18,817 nt of DNA from Anaerolineae bacterium (GTDB taxonomy: Bacteria > Chloroflexota > Anaerolineae > B4-G1): positions 1 to 18,817 of the forward strand of contig JADHWW010000035.1 of NCBI GenBank assembly GCA_016783285.1. The letters are read 5' to 3'. A model generated the notes under the pieces. That model was not told where the DNA came from and ran no database searches. It worked only from the letters and a program-made list of their open reading frames with translations. The translations under genes and the position numbers were made by a program. Of the stretch, positions 7,136-13,834 are shown piece by piece (position 1 is the first letter of the stretch; each line of letters opens with the position of its first letter).

Positions 7136-7591
7136 ATGGGGGAAAGGGCTTGTCCTGAGGCCTCCGCTGAGGCGCTTCGCGGTGAACGCTCAGCGGAACC
7201 GTCGGCCGAAGCGCATAGTCGAAGGGAACTCGACCTGGCGGGTCGCCTTATGGCGGATATGGATCCTCGATTGCTTGAATTCCTGCAGAGGAAGATCAAT
7301 TCCTTCGTCAAGTGGGACCTGATTCGTTTCTTCCACGATAACCCCCATACGACGGACACGGCTGACAACATCGCCCGCTACGCCGGCCGCAGTGTCGGGA
7401 CCATTCGCACCGAACTGGCCGAATTGTCGCAGGAGGGAGTGTTGGAGGAGAATCAACTGGGTGATATGACCGTCTACTCGCTGGCCTCAGACCGCCAAAT
7501 CAGGGAGTTGCTGGAGCAGTTCGTGAAGGCCTCCGATGACCGGCAGTTTCGAGTCAAGGCCATCTACCACATCATCCGAGGGACGCGATGA
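7136..7591 (+). CDS. Winged-helix DNA-binding protein with repeat-derived N-terminus
   Basis: A 151-residue protein. Residues 39-151 look like a winged helix-turn-helix domain: MDPRLLEFLQRKINSFVKWD, a helix-turn-helix around ENIARYAGRSVGTIRTELAE by pattern (TADNIARYAGRSVGTIRTEL in this protein), then a wing EENQLGDMTVYSLASD and a C-terminal helix. No ligand or metal site is evident. GGAGGG at 7124-7129, six bases before ATG 7136, is a strong ribosome site and fixes that start. Codons 4-29 come from the repeat at 7146-7223, so the ancestral protein probably ran from MGE directly to about REL. ATG 7250 is an alternative start that would skip the repeat but has no obvious ribosome site. It lies 13 bases after secA and just before the KaiC-like gene, and may regulate it or act with it. 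Confidence 0.75.
   Translation: MGERACPEASAEALRGERSAEPSAEAHSRRELDLAGRLMADMDPRLLEFLQRKINSFVKWDLIRFFHDNPHTTDTADNIARYAGRSVGTIRTELAELSQEGVLEENQLGDMTVYSLASDRQIRELLEQFVKASDDRQFRVKAIYHIIRGTR
7146..7223 (+). repeat. Doubly nested copy of the secA repeat at the start of the winged-helix gene
   Basis: This 78-nt copy has the same outer ends as the secA units (GGGCTTGTCCTGAG and CATAGTCGAA). Between them is the 27-nt insert of secA unit 2, itself split by another 27 nt (starting CTTCGCGG, ending GAACCG). 24 + 27 + 27 = 78 nt, or 26 codons, so the gene stays in frame right after its third codon. Confidence 0.85.
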
Positions 7592-7646
7592 TGAACAATG
7601 GGCAATGAACAATGAACAATGAACAATGAACAATGAGCAATGAACA
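7591..7646 (+). repeat. Heptamer array ATGAACA, eight units
   Basis: Eight consecutive 7-mers: six perfect ATGAACA, one ATGGGCA and one ATGAGCA. The array starts on the last base of the TGA stop of the winged-helix gene (7589-7591). The remaining 43 bases to the KaiC-like start are AT-richer and end in its ribosome site. Confidence 0.92.
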
Positions 7647-7689
7647 ATCGTTAATTGCTGATCGCTGATTGTTAAGAAGGGAGGGGCTC

Positions 7690-8451
7690 ATGAAGCGGAT
7701 GAGGACGGGCATACCGGGCCTGGATGAGATGCTGAGTGGTGGTTTCTTGCCCCAGACAGCCAATCTGGTCGAAGGCGCGCCGGGCACGGGCAAGACGACG
7801 CTGGGGATGCAGTTCATTCATTACGGCATAGCGGCCTGCGGAGAGCCGGGGCTGATCCTGACCTTTGAGGAGTTCCCACAGCAGTACTACCGTGATGCGG
7901 CCAGTTTCGGGTGGGACTTTCGCCAGATGGAGCGAGATGGGAAATTGCGCGTGGTGATGAGTAGCCCAGAGGTCACCAGGACTGACCTGGAACAGGTCGG
8001 CGGACGAATCGAGCGATTAGTACAGGAAATGGGTGTCAGACGGATCCTGATAGACAGTCTTTCGCACTTTGAGCGTATCAGTGAAGAACCAACGCGCCTG
8101 CGAGGCATCGTCTACGGATTCGTCAACTCGCTGAAGCGCGAGGGCCTGACGGCCGTGTTGACACGGGAGAGCGTGGCGCTACTGGGTGAGACCGAAGGAA
8201 CGGATGACGCGCTTGCTTTTCTGGTTGACTCCTACGTGCTTCTCCGTTACGTCGAGATCGAGAGCGCCATACGCAAGGCCCTCCTGGTTCTCAAGATGCG
8301 GGGTAGTAATCACGACAAAGGCATTCGCCAGTTTGAGGTCACTTCTCGGGGTATCGAGGTCCGTGCGCCGTTCGAGGGGCGGGAAGGAATTATGAGCGGC
8401 AGCCCTCGGCGGATGGTCGACTCGTTTGTGCAGGCGTTTGTGCGGCGTTGA
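7690..8451 (+). CDS. KaiC-like RecA-superfamily ATPase, single domain
   Basis: A 253-residue P-loop ATPase of the KaiC/RadA/Rad55-like group. It opens with the family signature TGIPGLDEMLSGGF, then Walker A GAPGTGKTT (29-37, K35), a paired glutamate FEEFPQQ (E60, E61) matching the catalytic EE of KaiC, and Walker B RILIDSLSHF (D122). Only one RecA domain is present, whereas circadian KaiC has two. The EVTSRGIEV segment near the C-terminus is typical of the family. Start ATG 7690 follows AAGGGAGGGG; an in-frame TTG at 7669 lacks a site. Single-domain members act in signalling, motility or unknown processes in archaea and Chloroflexota, so the role here is open. Neighbours are the winged-helix gene upstream and, beyond the 94-bp array, two small membrane proteins. 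Confidence 0.85.
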   Translation: MKRMRTGIPGLDEMLSGGFLPQTANLVEGAPGTGKTTLGMQFIHYGIAACGEPGLILTFEEFPQQYYRDAASFGWDFRQMERDGKLRVVMSSPEVTRTDLEQVGGRIERLVQEMGVRRILIDSLSHFERISEEPTRLRGIVYGFVNSLKREGLTAVLTRESVALLGETEGTDDALAFLVDSYVLLRYVEIESAIRKALLVLKMRGSNHDKGIRQFEVTSRGIEVRAPFEGREGIMSGSPRRMVDSFVQAFVRR

Positions 8452-8493
8452 GGTGGGACGTGGTGGAAGTAACCCCCCACCGTCGCCGGCGAC
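8452..8493. other. Palindromes between the KaiC-like gene and the 94-bp array
   Basis: GGTGGG (8452-8457) can pair with CCCACC (8476-8481), followed directly by the perfect palindrome GTCGCCGGCGAC (8482-8493). There is no T-run, so this is not a standard intrinsic terminator. It may mark the edge of the repeat array. Confidence 0.35.
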
Positions 8494-8861
8494 ATGGATG
8501 CGCCAACTTGTTGACGTCTTTGCCGACCGGAACCTGTTTCCGCAAAACCGAAACGAGTTTCGGCATCCATACTCCCCAATCGGTGGTATGGATGCGTCAA
8601 CTTGTTGACGTCTTTGCCGACCGGAACCTGTTTCCGCAAAACCGAAACAAGTTTCGGCATCCATACTTCCCAATCGGTGGTATGGATGCGCCAACTCGTT
8701 GGTGTTTTTGCCGACCGGAACCTGTTTCCGCAAAACCGAAACGAGTTTCGGCATCCATACTCCCCAATCGGTGGTATGGATGCGTCAACTTGTTGACGTC
8801 TTTGCCGACCGGAACTTGTTTCCGCAAAACTGAAACGAGTTTCGGCATCCGTATTCCCCAA
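8494..8861. repeat. 94-bp tandem array, four copies, several hairpins per copy
   Basis: Copies start at 8494, 8588, 8682 and 8776. The last ends at about 8861. Within each copy (unit positions) there are three inner palindromes: GTCAAC/GTTGAC at 9-22, CGGAA/TTCCG at 35-49, and CCGAAAC/GTTTCGG around a GA centre at 55-70. The arm GCATCCATAC (70-79) is complementary to GTATGGATGC, which spans the unit boundary. It can pair with its own unit, enclosing the other three as a cloverleaf-like fold, or with the next unit across a 13-base loop. The period is not a multiple of 3 and several frames on both strands are open by chance, so it is not read as protein. It occupies most of the 440-bp gene-free stretch 8452-8891. 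Family and function are unknown to me. Confidence 0.93.
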
Positions 8862-8891
8862 TTTATTGAGAGAATACGATGGAGGCTAGTC

Positions 8892-9188
8892 ATGATGAAG
8901 GCAATTGAATACATATTGGCTATCTATTCGTGGGTTGTCATTGGGATGCTGATCGTTTTCCTGTGGCGCATCGCGTACTTTTTTGAAAGGACCTCGGGCC
9001 AGCGTGTGGGTTATCGCTTCCTGATCCTGCCGGCGCTGCTGCTGGTAGCCGGCGTGGTCTGGTATCTCGTGTGCGGCGGGGAGTTCATCGGGCAACCTGC
9101 CGGCGATGTACTGCTGTTTAGTGGTGGTGTCTCGCTGTGCCTGTTTGGCTTACACCTGCATAAATTGATGACCGGAGAGCGGCAATGA
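8892..9188 (+). CDS. Small membrane protein, three predicted helices
   Basis: A 98-residue hydrophobic protein of no family I recognise. Predicted membrane helices lie at about residues 8-31 (ILAIYSWVVIGMLIVFLWRI), 43-61 (FLILPALLLVAGVVWYLVC) and 72-92. A basic loop, ERTSGQRVGYR, lies between the first two, which suggests that loop faces the cytoplasm. No catalytic motif is seen. The start is ATG 8892 after GGAGG at 8881-8885, six bases away. The frame extends upstream through the 94-bp array, but that part is not credible coding. The stop overlaps the next start as ATGA, so the two are probably translated together and may form one complex. Confidence 0.75.
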   Translation: MMKAIEYILAIYSWVVIGMLIVFLWRIAYFFERTSGQRVGYRFLILPALLLVAGVVWYLVCGGEFIGQPAGDVLLFSGGVSLCLFGLHLHKLMTGERQ

Positions 9189-9529
9189 TCTTTCTCACGA
9201 CATCGTTAGCGCCCGTGGGATTGCTGGCTATTGCCTACCTGAATTCTCTCTTTGGCGACTTGAGCAGACGATTGCGTTCCGTGACAAAGATGGCGGATTA
9301 TTGTCGCTGGTTCGCGGTGGCCAGTGGTTTTGTCGCCCTGGCGGCGATCAGCCAGGTGGTGCGGGGCACTGCCGCCCTGGCGCCCGAACGTGCACCGCCT
9401 ATTTTGCTAGAGCCCTGGTTCGCACTGATATGTTTCCACATCCCTCTGGCCCTGGGGGTGACCATTGCTCTCGTGCTCGTGTGGTACTACTGGGGATGGA
9501 TCCTGAGGGAGAAGGTCGACGGTCAATGA
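9185..9529 (+). CDS. Small membrane protein, partner of the preceding one
   Basis: A 114-residue membrane protein of unknown family. Hydrophobic stretches lie at about 3-22, 41-58 and 76-106 (the last holds WYYWGWIL). A basic segment, SRRLRSVTK (27-35), between the first two suggests a cytoplasmic loop. It begins at ATG 9185 inside the ATGA overlap with the preceding gene and ends in another ATGA overlap with argS at 9526-9529. This chained layout implies one transcript through argS. No conserved catalytic residues are visible, and a sensory or channel-like role would be a guess. Confidence 0.72.
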   Translation: MIFLTTSLAPVGLLAIAYLNSLFGDLSRRLRSVTKMADYCRWFAVASGFVALAAISQVVRGTAALAPERAPPILLEPWFALICFHIPLALGVTIALVLVWYYWGWILREKVDGQ

Positions 9530-9570
9530 ACAATAAAGCAATGAACAATGAAACAATGAACAATGAGCAA
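9526..9570 (+). repeat. 15-nt tandem repeat at the argS start, three units
   Basis: Units at 9526-9540, 9541-9555 and 9556-9570 each begin ATGAACAAT. They look like ATGAACA heptamers changed to a 15-nt period, which keeps frame and gives five-residue repeats. The first unit contains the TGA stop of the preceding gene (9527-9529). Confidence 0.75.
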
Positions 9571-11262
9571 ATACATTCGGAACTTGTTCGTGACCAGATC
9601 GCAGCGTTGATTGCCGCGGGATTGCAGGGCGCGCAGGAGGAAGGCGCACTGCCAAAATTCGAGATGCCGCCGGTCGTCGTGGATCGCCCGCGCCAGTCCG
9701 GCTACGGCGATTACGCCTCGCCGGTCTGCCTGCGCCTGGCGCGAGAGGCGCGGATGTCTCCCCGTGAGATCGCCAATCGCGTGGTCGAGCACCTCCCGCT
9801 GGCCCCGTTTGTGGGCCAGGTCGAGGTGGCCGGACCAGGGTACATCAACTTTACGTTGGAAACGGCCTGGCTGACGGCGCAGGTGGAGGCAATCCTGGCC
9901 GCCGGGGAGCGCTGGGGCAATGTGGACATTGGCCAGAGACAGCGGGTGCAAGTCGAATTTGTCAGCGCTAATCCCACCGGCCCTATCACTGTCGCATCCA
10001 CCCGCAACGCGGTAATCGGCGATACCCTGGCTAATGTGCTGGCGGCGGCGGGCTACGAGGTCGAGCGGGAGTACTACGTCAACGACGCCGGCTCCCAGGT
10101 GCGCAAGTTCGGCGAGAGCATCTATGCCTGTTATGCCCAGGCGCTGGGCCGGGATGAGCCATTTCCAGAGGACGGCTACCACGGGCACTACGTCGTGGAG
10201 ATGGGGCAGGAGATGGCCCGGCAGTATGGCGACCGGTATCTCGACCTGCCCCGCAGAGAGGCCGTGCGTGCTTTGGGAACGGAGGGCATAGCGTGCATGG
10301 TCGAAGAGATACGGCGAGACCTGGCCGCATTGGGAATAGAGTTCGACACCTGGTTTTACGAAAAAAGCCTGCACGAGTCCGGCTTGTTCGACCGTGCCAT
10401 CCAGATGCTACGGGACAGGGACTATATCGTCGAGCGCGACGGCGCGGTCTGGTTCACCTCTCCCGACCTGGATGCGGACGCGGTCCTCATCCGCTCCCCC
10501 CAGGTCATATCGGAGCCGGACGAGCGGCCCACCTATCTTGCCTCCGACGTCGCCTACGTGTGGAACAAACTGGTCGAGCGCGGCTTCGACGAGGCGATCT
10601 ACGTCTGGGGGGCCGACCATCACGGTGATGTGCCCCGGGTGAAGGCGGCGACGAAGGCGTTGGGGCTGGATCCCGAGCGGGTGGTGCTCATCATCTACCA
10701 GATGGTCAATCTGAAGCGGGGTGGCGCGGACGTGCGCATGTCGAAGCGGGCTGGGGAGTTCGTCACGCTGCGCGAGTTGCTCGACGAGGTCGGCCCGGAC
10801 CCGATTTACTTTCTGCTGCTCACGCGCACGGTTGACGCGACGATTGATTTCGATCTGGACCTGGCGGTCGAGCAGTCGGATAAGAACCCGGTGTACTACG
10901 TCCAATACGCCCACGCCCGCATTTCCAGCATACTGCGCTACGCCGCTGACCTGGGGTGGGATCCGCAGGCTCCGGGAGACGTCTCGCTGCTGACGCACGA
11001 GAGCGAACTGGCGCTGATCCGCAAGATGCTAGAGTTGCCAGAGATCGTGGCGCTGGCGGCGACGCAATTGGCCCCGCACCACCTGACCTTTTACGCGCAC
11101 GATCTGGCGGCCGTGTTTCACGCTTTCTACCGCGACTGCCGCGTCGTCGCGCCGGAGGAGCCGGAGCGGACCCAGGCGCGGCTGACGCTGACACGAGCGG
11201 CCCGGCTGACGCTGGCGCAGGCGTTGGGACTGCTGGGGGTGACTGCGCCAGAGCGGATGTGA
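9526..11262 (+). CDS. argS: Arginyl-tRNA synthetase with altered HIGH motif
   Basis: Class I synthetase charging tRNA-Arg, 578 residues from ATG 9526, a normal length. It has an N-terminal Add-1-like domain, then EFVSANPTGPITVASTRNAV, where most family members have HVGH in place of T155-V-A-S158. REYYVNDAGSQ follows, as does the KMSKS-like segment RMSKRAGEFVTL (404-415) and a DALR-type anticodon-binding domain from about residue 460 (NPVYYVQYAHARISSIL). The start is ambiguous among ATG 9526, 9541 and 9556, all inside a 15-nt repeat giving MNNKA, MNNET and MNNEQ. The first makes a four-base overlap with the preceding gene. Overall identity is clear; the missing histidines are the notable point. 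Confidence 0.92.
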   Translation: MNNKAMNNETMNNEQIHSELVRDQIAALIAAGLQGAQEEGALPKFEMPPVVVDRPRQSGYGDYASPVCLRLAREARMSPREIANRVVEHLPLAPFVGQVEVAGPGYINFTLETAWLTAQVEAILAAGERWGNVDIGQRQRVQVEFVSANPTGPITVASTRNAVIGDTLANVLAAAGYEVEREYYVNDAGSQVRKFGESIYACYAQALGRDEPFPEDGYHGHYVVEMGQEMARQYGDRYLDLPRREAVRALGTEGIACMVEEIRRDLAALGIEFDTWFYEKSLHESGLFDRAIQMLRDRDYIVERDGAVWFTSPDLDADAVLIRSPQVISEPDERPTYLASDVAYVWNKLVERGFDEAIYVWGADHHGDVPRVKAATKALGLDPERVVLIIYQMVNLKRGGADVRMSKRAGEFVTLRELLDEVGPDPIYFLLLTRTVDATIDFDLDLAVEQSDKNPVYYVQYAHARISSILRYAADLGWDPQAPGDVSLLTHESELALIRKMLELPEIVALAATQLAPHHLTFYAHDLAAVFHAFYRDCRVVAPEEPERTQARLTLTRAARLTLAQALGLLGVTAPERM

Positions 11263-11263
11263 G

Positions 11264-11290
11264 GTAGGACAAGTTGGCAACTTGTCCTAC
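11264..11290. repeat. Perfect 12-bp hairpin between argS and dcd
   Basis: GTAGGACAAGTT, loop GGC, AACTTGTCCTAC: a perfect inverted repeat starting one base after the argS stop. There is no T-run downstream, so it is more like a REP-type element or transcript-processing site than a terminator. Confidence 0.65.
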
Positions 11291-11312
11291 AGCGCAGGAG
11301 GTGGCATAGCCG

Positions 11313-11873
11313 GTGGGGTTGAAGCCGGATCGCTGGATTCGTAAGATGGCGTTGGAGCAGGGGATGATTGAGCCGTTCGTGGATGGGCAGGTGCGCGACG
11401 GCGTGATTTCTTATGGCCTCTCGTCCTACGGTTACGACATCCGCGTGGCCGACGAGTTCAAGATCTTTACCCCCGGCCTGGAGGACTTGACCGTCGTGGA
11501 CCCCAAGAAATTCGACGTCCGGGCGATGGTGGACTTTAAGGGAAACGTCTGTGTCATCCCTCCCAACTCTTTCGCCCTGGGGCGCTCGGTGGAGTATTTT
11601 CGTATCCCGCGCAGTGTCCTCTGCATCTGCCCGGGCAAGTCCACGTATACGCGTTGCGGCATCATAGTGAACATAACTCCCTTCGAGCCGGAGTGGCGAG
11701 GATATGTCACATTGGAGATCAGCAACACCACGCCCCTGCCAGCCAAGATCTATGCCGGCGAGGGCATCGCCCAGGTACTCTTCTTCGAGGCGGACGAGGA
11801 ATGTGAGGTCTCTTACGCTGATAAGAAAGGCAAGTACCAGCGCCAGCAGTCTATTGTCCTGCCCCGGTTGTGA
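11313..11873 (+). CDS. dcd: dCTP deaminase
   Basis: A 186-residue trimeric enzyme that converts dCTP to dUTP plus ammonia, feeding dTMP synthesis. The family signatures are [15 protein letters not shown] (35-49), [18 protein letters not shown] (82-99), the nucleotide-binding [10 protein letters not shown] (108-117) and [17 protein letters not shown], with E135 as the expected catalytic glutamate. The C-terminus [15 protein letters not shown] is typical of bacterial Dcd. The start is GTG 11313, ten bases after AGGAGG (11297-11302). It lies 50 bases after argS, separated only by a hairpin, so it may be cotranscribed. The -35 of the tRNA promoter begins three bases after its stop. A bifunctional deaminase/dUTPase is possible, but the closest pattern is plain Dcd. 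Confidence 0.93.
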   Translation: MGLKPDRWIRKMALEQGMIEPFVDGQVRDGVISYGLSSYGYDIRVADEFKIFTPGLEDLTVVDPKKFDVRAMVDFKGNVCVIPPNSFALGRSVEYFRIPRSVLCICPGKSTYTRCGIIVNITPFEPEWRGYVTLEISNTTPLPAKIYAGEGIAQVLFFEADEECEVSYADKKGKYQRQQSIVLPRL

Positions 11874-11875
11874 CA

Positions 11876-11903
11876 TTGACGGATGTGGGATTTTTGTTAT
11901 AAT
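11876..11903 (+). promoter_or_regulatory. Promoter of tRNA-Val
   Basis: -35 TTGACG (11876-11881), a 16-base spacer and a perfect -10 TATAAT (11898-11903). The predicted transcription start is at about 11910, just before the mature tRNA end at 11912. Confidence 0.78.
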
Positions 11904-11911
11904 GCACCTAC

Positions 11912-11988
11912 GGGCGGTTAGCTCAATTGGTCAGAGCGTCTGGTTTACACCCAGAAGGTTACAGGTTCGAGTCCTGTACCGCCCACCA
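11912..11988 (+). tRNA. tRNA-Val, anticodon UAC
   Basis: Full cloverleaf: acceptor GGGCGGT pairs with ACCGCCC, D-stem GCTC/GAGC, anticodon stem TCTGG/CCAGA around the loop TTTACAC (anticodon TAC), and T-stem ACAGG/CCTGT around TTCGAGT. The 3' CCA is encoded (11986-11988). It reads GUA and other valine codons by wobble. gcvH begins 78 bases downstream on the same strand. Confidence 0.95.
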
Positions 11989-11997
11989 CACAGGCAG

Positions 11998-12016
11998 AGC
12001 GGCTAGTCGTGCCGCT
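11998..12016 (+). other. Hairpin in the tRNA-Val to gcvH leader
   Basis: AGCGGC, a seven-base loop, GCCGCT. It is followed by GTTTGCTGG and not a T-run, so it would be at best a weak terminator. It may instead separate the tRNA from a gcvH transcript that reads through. No glycine-riboswitch-like structure is visible in the 78 bases. Confidence 0.35.
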
Positions 12017-12066
12017 GTTTGCTGGAAGAGCAGAAATAACCCTCACACAAAAAAGGAGTAGCAGCG

Positions 12067-12456
12067 ATGAAACTAGATCCCAAAGCACGATACGCCAGGA
12101 CCCACGAGTGGGCCCGGTGGGACGGAGAGGAGATCGTCTGCGGCATAAGCAATCATGCCCAGGAGTCCCTCTCCGACGTCGTATACGTCGAACTTCCCGA
12201 AGTCGGTGATATCTTTGCCAAAGGGGATGCTTTCGGCGTCGTCGAGTCGGTGAAAGCCGCCTCCGACGTCTATGTACCTATGGGCGGAGAGATCATCGCC
12301 GTCAACGAAGACCTGGAGGACACGCCGGAACTGGTCAACCAGGACCCCTACGGCGAAGGCTGGATGATCCGCTTGGCCCCATCCGATCCCGCCGAGTTCG
12401 ACGACCTGATGGATGGCGACGATTACGAAGCGCTCGTCGCAGAGGAAGAGGGGTAG
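12067..12456 (+). CDS. gcvH: Glycine cleavage system H protein
   Basis: A 129-residue lipoyl carrier that shuttles the aminomethyl group from P protein to T protein. The signature VVESVKAASDVYVP holds the lipoylated lysine, K63. The N-terminal YARTHEWARWDGEEIVCGIS and the C-terminal NQDPYGEGWMIRL segments are characteristic. AAGGAG at 12053-12058 lies eight bases before ATG 12067. The gene is first of three co-directional glycine cleavage genes, 40 bases before gcvPA. The tail EFDDLMDGDDYEALVAEEEG is acidic, as usual. It could share a transcript with the tRNA. Confidence 0.96.
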   Translation: MKLDPKARYARTHEWARWDGEEIVCGISNHAQESLSDVVYVELPEVGDIFAKGDAFGVVESVKAASDVYVPMGGEIIAVNEDLEDTPELVNQDPYGEGWMIRLAPSDPAEFDDLMDGDDYEALVAEEEG

Positions 12457-12496
12457 AACACTACCCCTCCCAATCCAAAACCGGCACGGAGGTGCT

Positions 12497-13834
12497 ATGC
12501 CATACATTCCTCATTCCGGTGAGGACCGGAACGCCATGCTCGCTGCCATCGGTGTCCGCTCCGTCCAGGATCTGTTCGATGATGTGCCGGCCCACGCCCG
12601 CTTCCCCGAGTTGGACCTGCCGTCTGCCCTCTCAGAGATGGAGGCGCGCTGGGAATTGCAGACACTGGCCGGAGCCAACTTTACCGCCCTTGACTTTCCC
12701 TGCTTCCTGGGGGCCGGCGCCTATCACCACTTTGTTCCCGCCGTGGTAGACGCTGTCATCAGCCGAGGAGAGTTCTACACTGCCTACACCCCTTACCAGC
12801 CGGAGGTCAGCCAGGGCACCCTGCAGGCCATTTTCGAGTACCAGAGTATGATCTGTGCGCTCACTGGCATGGAGGTCTCCAACGCCTCCCACTACGATGG
12901 GGCCACTGCCGCCGCCGAGGCGGTCATCACCGCCATCAACGTTCACCGCCTGAAGCGGCGTCAGGTCGTCGTCTCTCCCTGGGTGCATCCCGAATACCGG
13001 GCCGTGGTGCGCACTTATACCCAGGGGATGGGGCTGAATATCGTGGGGGATGAGAACAGCGGATCGGGAGGATTAGCGGATTTTCTCGATAGGGAAACGG
13101 CCTGTGTCATCGTCCAGTATCCTGATTTCCTGGGACGTTTCGAGGACTTGAGCGTCCTGGCCGAGGCCGCCCACGCGGTCCGTGCGCTGCTGATCGTCGT
13201 GGCCGACCCCATCGCGCTGGGGCTGCTGAGGCCGCCCGGAGAGTTTGGGGCGGACATCGTGGTGGGCGAGGGGCAGGGGATGGGCGCGGGGCTCAACTTT
13301 GGCGGGCCGTACCTGGGCTTTTTCGCCACCCGCCAAAAGTACGTGCGCAAGATGGCGGGCCGCATCGTGGGCCAGACGGTGGACACGGAGGGCAACCGAG
13401 GTTTCGTCCTGACGCTCTCCACCCGCGAGCAGCACATCCGCCGGGCGAGGGCCACCTCTAACATTTGTACCAACCAGGGCCTCGTGGCGCTGGCGGCGGC
13501 GGTCTACATGGCGACGCTGGGAAGGTGCGGGCTGCGCCAGGTGGCGGAGTTAAACTATCACAAGGCCCACTACGCCCAACAACGGATTGTGGAAATCAAC
13601 GGATTCTCTGCCCTTGACGACAAGCCTTTCTTCAACGAGTTCGTGGTCCGCTGCCCGCAGCCGGTCAAGGAGATCAACGACTATCTGCTGGACGAGTGGG
13701 GCATCATCGGCGGCTACGACCTGGGGCAAGATTACCCTCACCTGAAAAACCACGTGCTTCTGTGCGTGACGGAGATGAATCCCCGTGAGGATATTGACAC
13801 GCTGGTGGAGGCGCTAGAGGAGGTAGCATCGTGA
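12497..13834 (+). CDS. gcvPA: Glycine dehydrogenase (decarboxylating) subunit 1, P protein alpha
   Basis: A 445-residue N-terminal half of the P protein in organisms that split it into two chains. With GcvPB it decarboxylates glycine on PLP and loads the aminomethyl group onto lipoyl-GcvH. Recognisable segments are [17 protein letters not shown] at the N-terminus, [51 protein letters not shown] and [18 protein letters not shown]. This half lacks the PLP lysine, as expected. The start is ATG 12497 after GGAGG (12488-12492). The frame is open further upstream into gcvH but without family resemblance. It ends in a GTGA overlap with gcvPB, which suggests coupled synthesis of the two subunits. Confidence 0.96.
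   Translation: MPYIPHSGEDRNAMLAAIGVRSVQDLFDDVPAHARFPELDLPSALSEMEARWELQTLAGANFTALDFPCFLGAGAYHHFVPAVVDAVISRGEFYTAYTPYQPEVSQGTLQAIFEYQSMICALTGMEVSNASHYDGATAAAEAVITAINVHRLKRRQVVVSPWVHPEYRAVVRTYTQGMGLNIVGDENSGSGGLADFLDRETACVIVQYPDFLGRFEDLSVLAEAAHAVRALLIVVADPIALGLLRPPGEFGADIVVGEGQGMGAGLNFGGPYLGFFATRQKYVRKMAGRIVGQTVDTEGNRGFVLTLSTREQHIRRARATSNICTNQGLVALAAAVYMATLGRCGLRQVAELNYHKAHYAQQRIVEINGFSALDDKPFFNEFVVRCPQPVKEINDYLLDEWGIIGGYDLGQDYPHLKNHVLLCVTEMNPREDIDTLVEALEEVAS

Noticed and set aside
8494..8861. CRISPR array
   Set aside because: The whole 94-bp period is repeated, with no unique spacers between short repeats, and no cas genes are nearby.
8179..9188. Long open frames through the 94-bp array on both strands
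   Set aside because: The 94-bp period is not a multiple of 3, so each frame reads the same repeat in shifting phases. There is no ribosome site or family resemblance, and the real membrane-protein start is at 8892.
11989..12066. Glycine riboswitch upstream of gcvH
   Set aside because: Only 78 bases, one simple hairpin, and none of the paired-aptamer features could be recognised.
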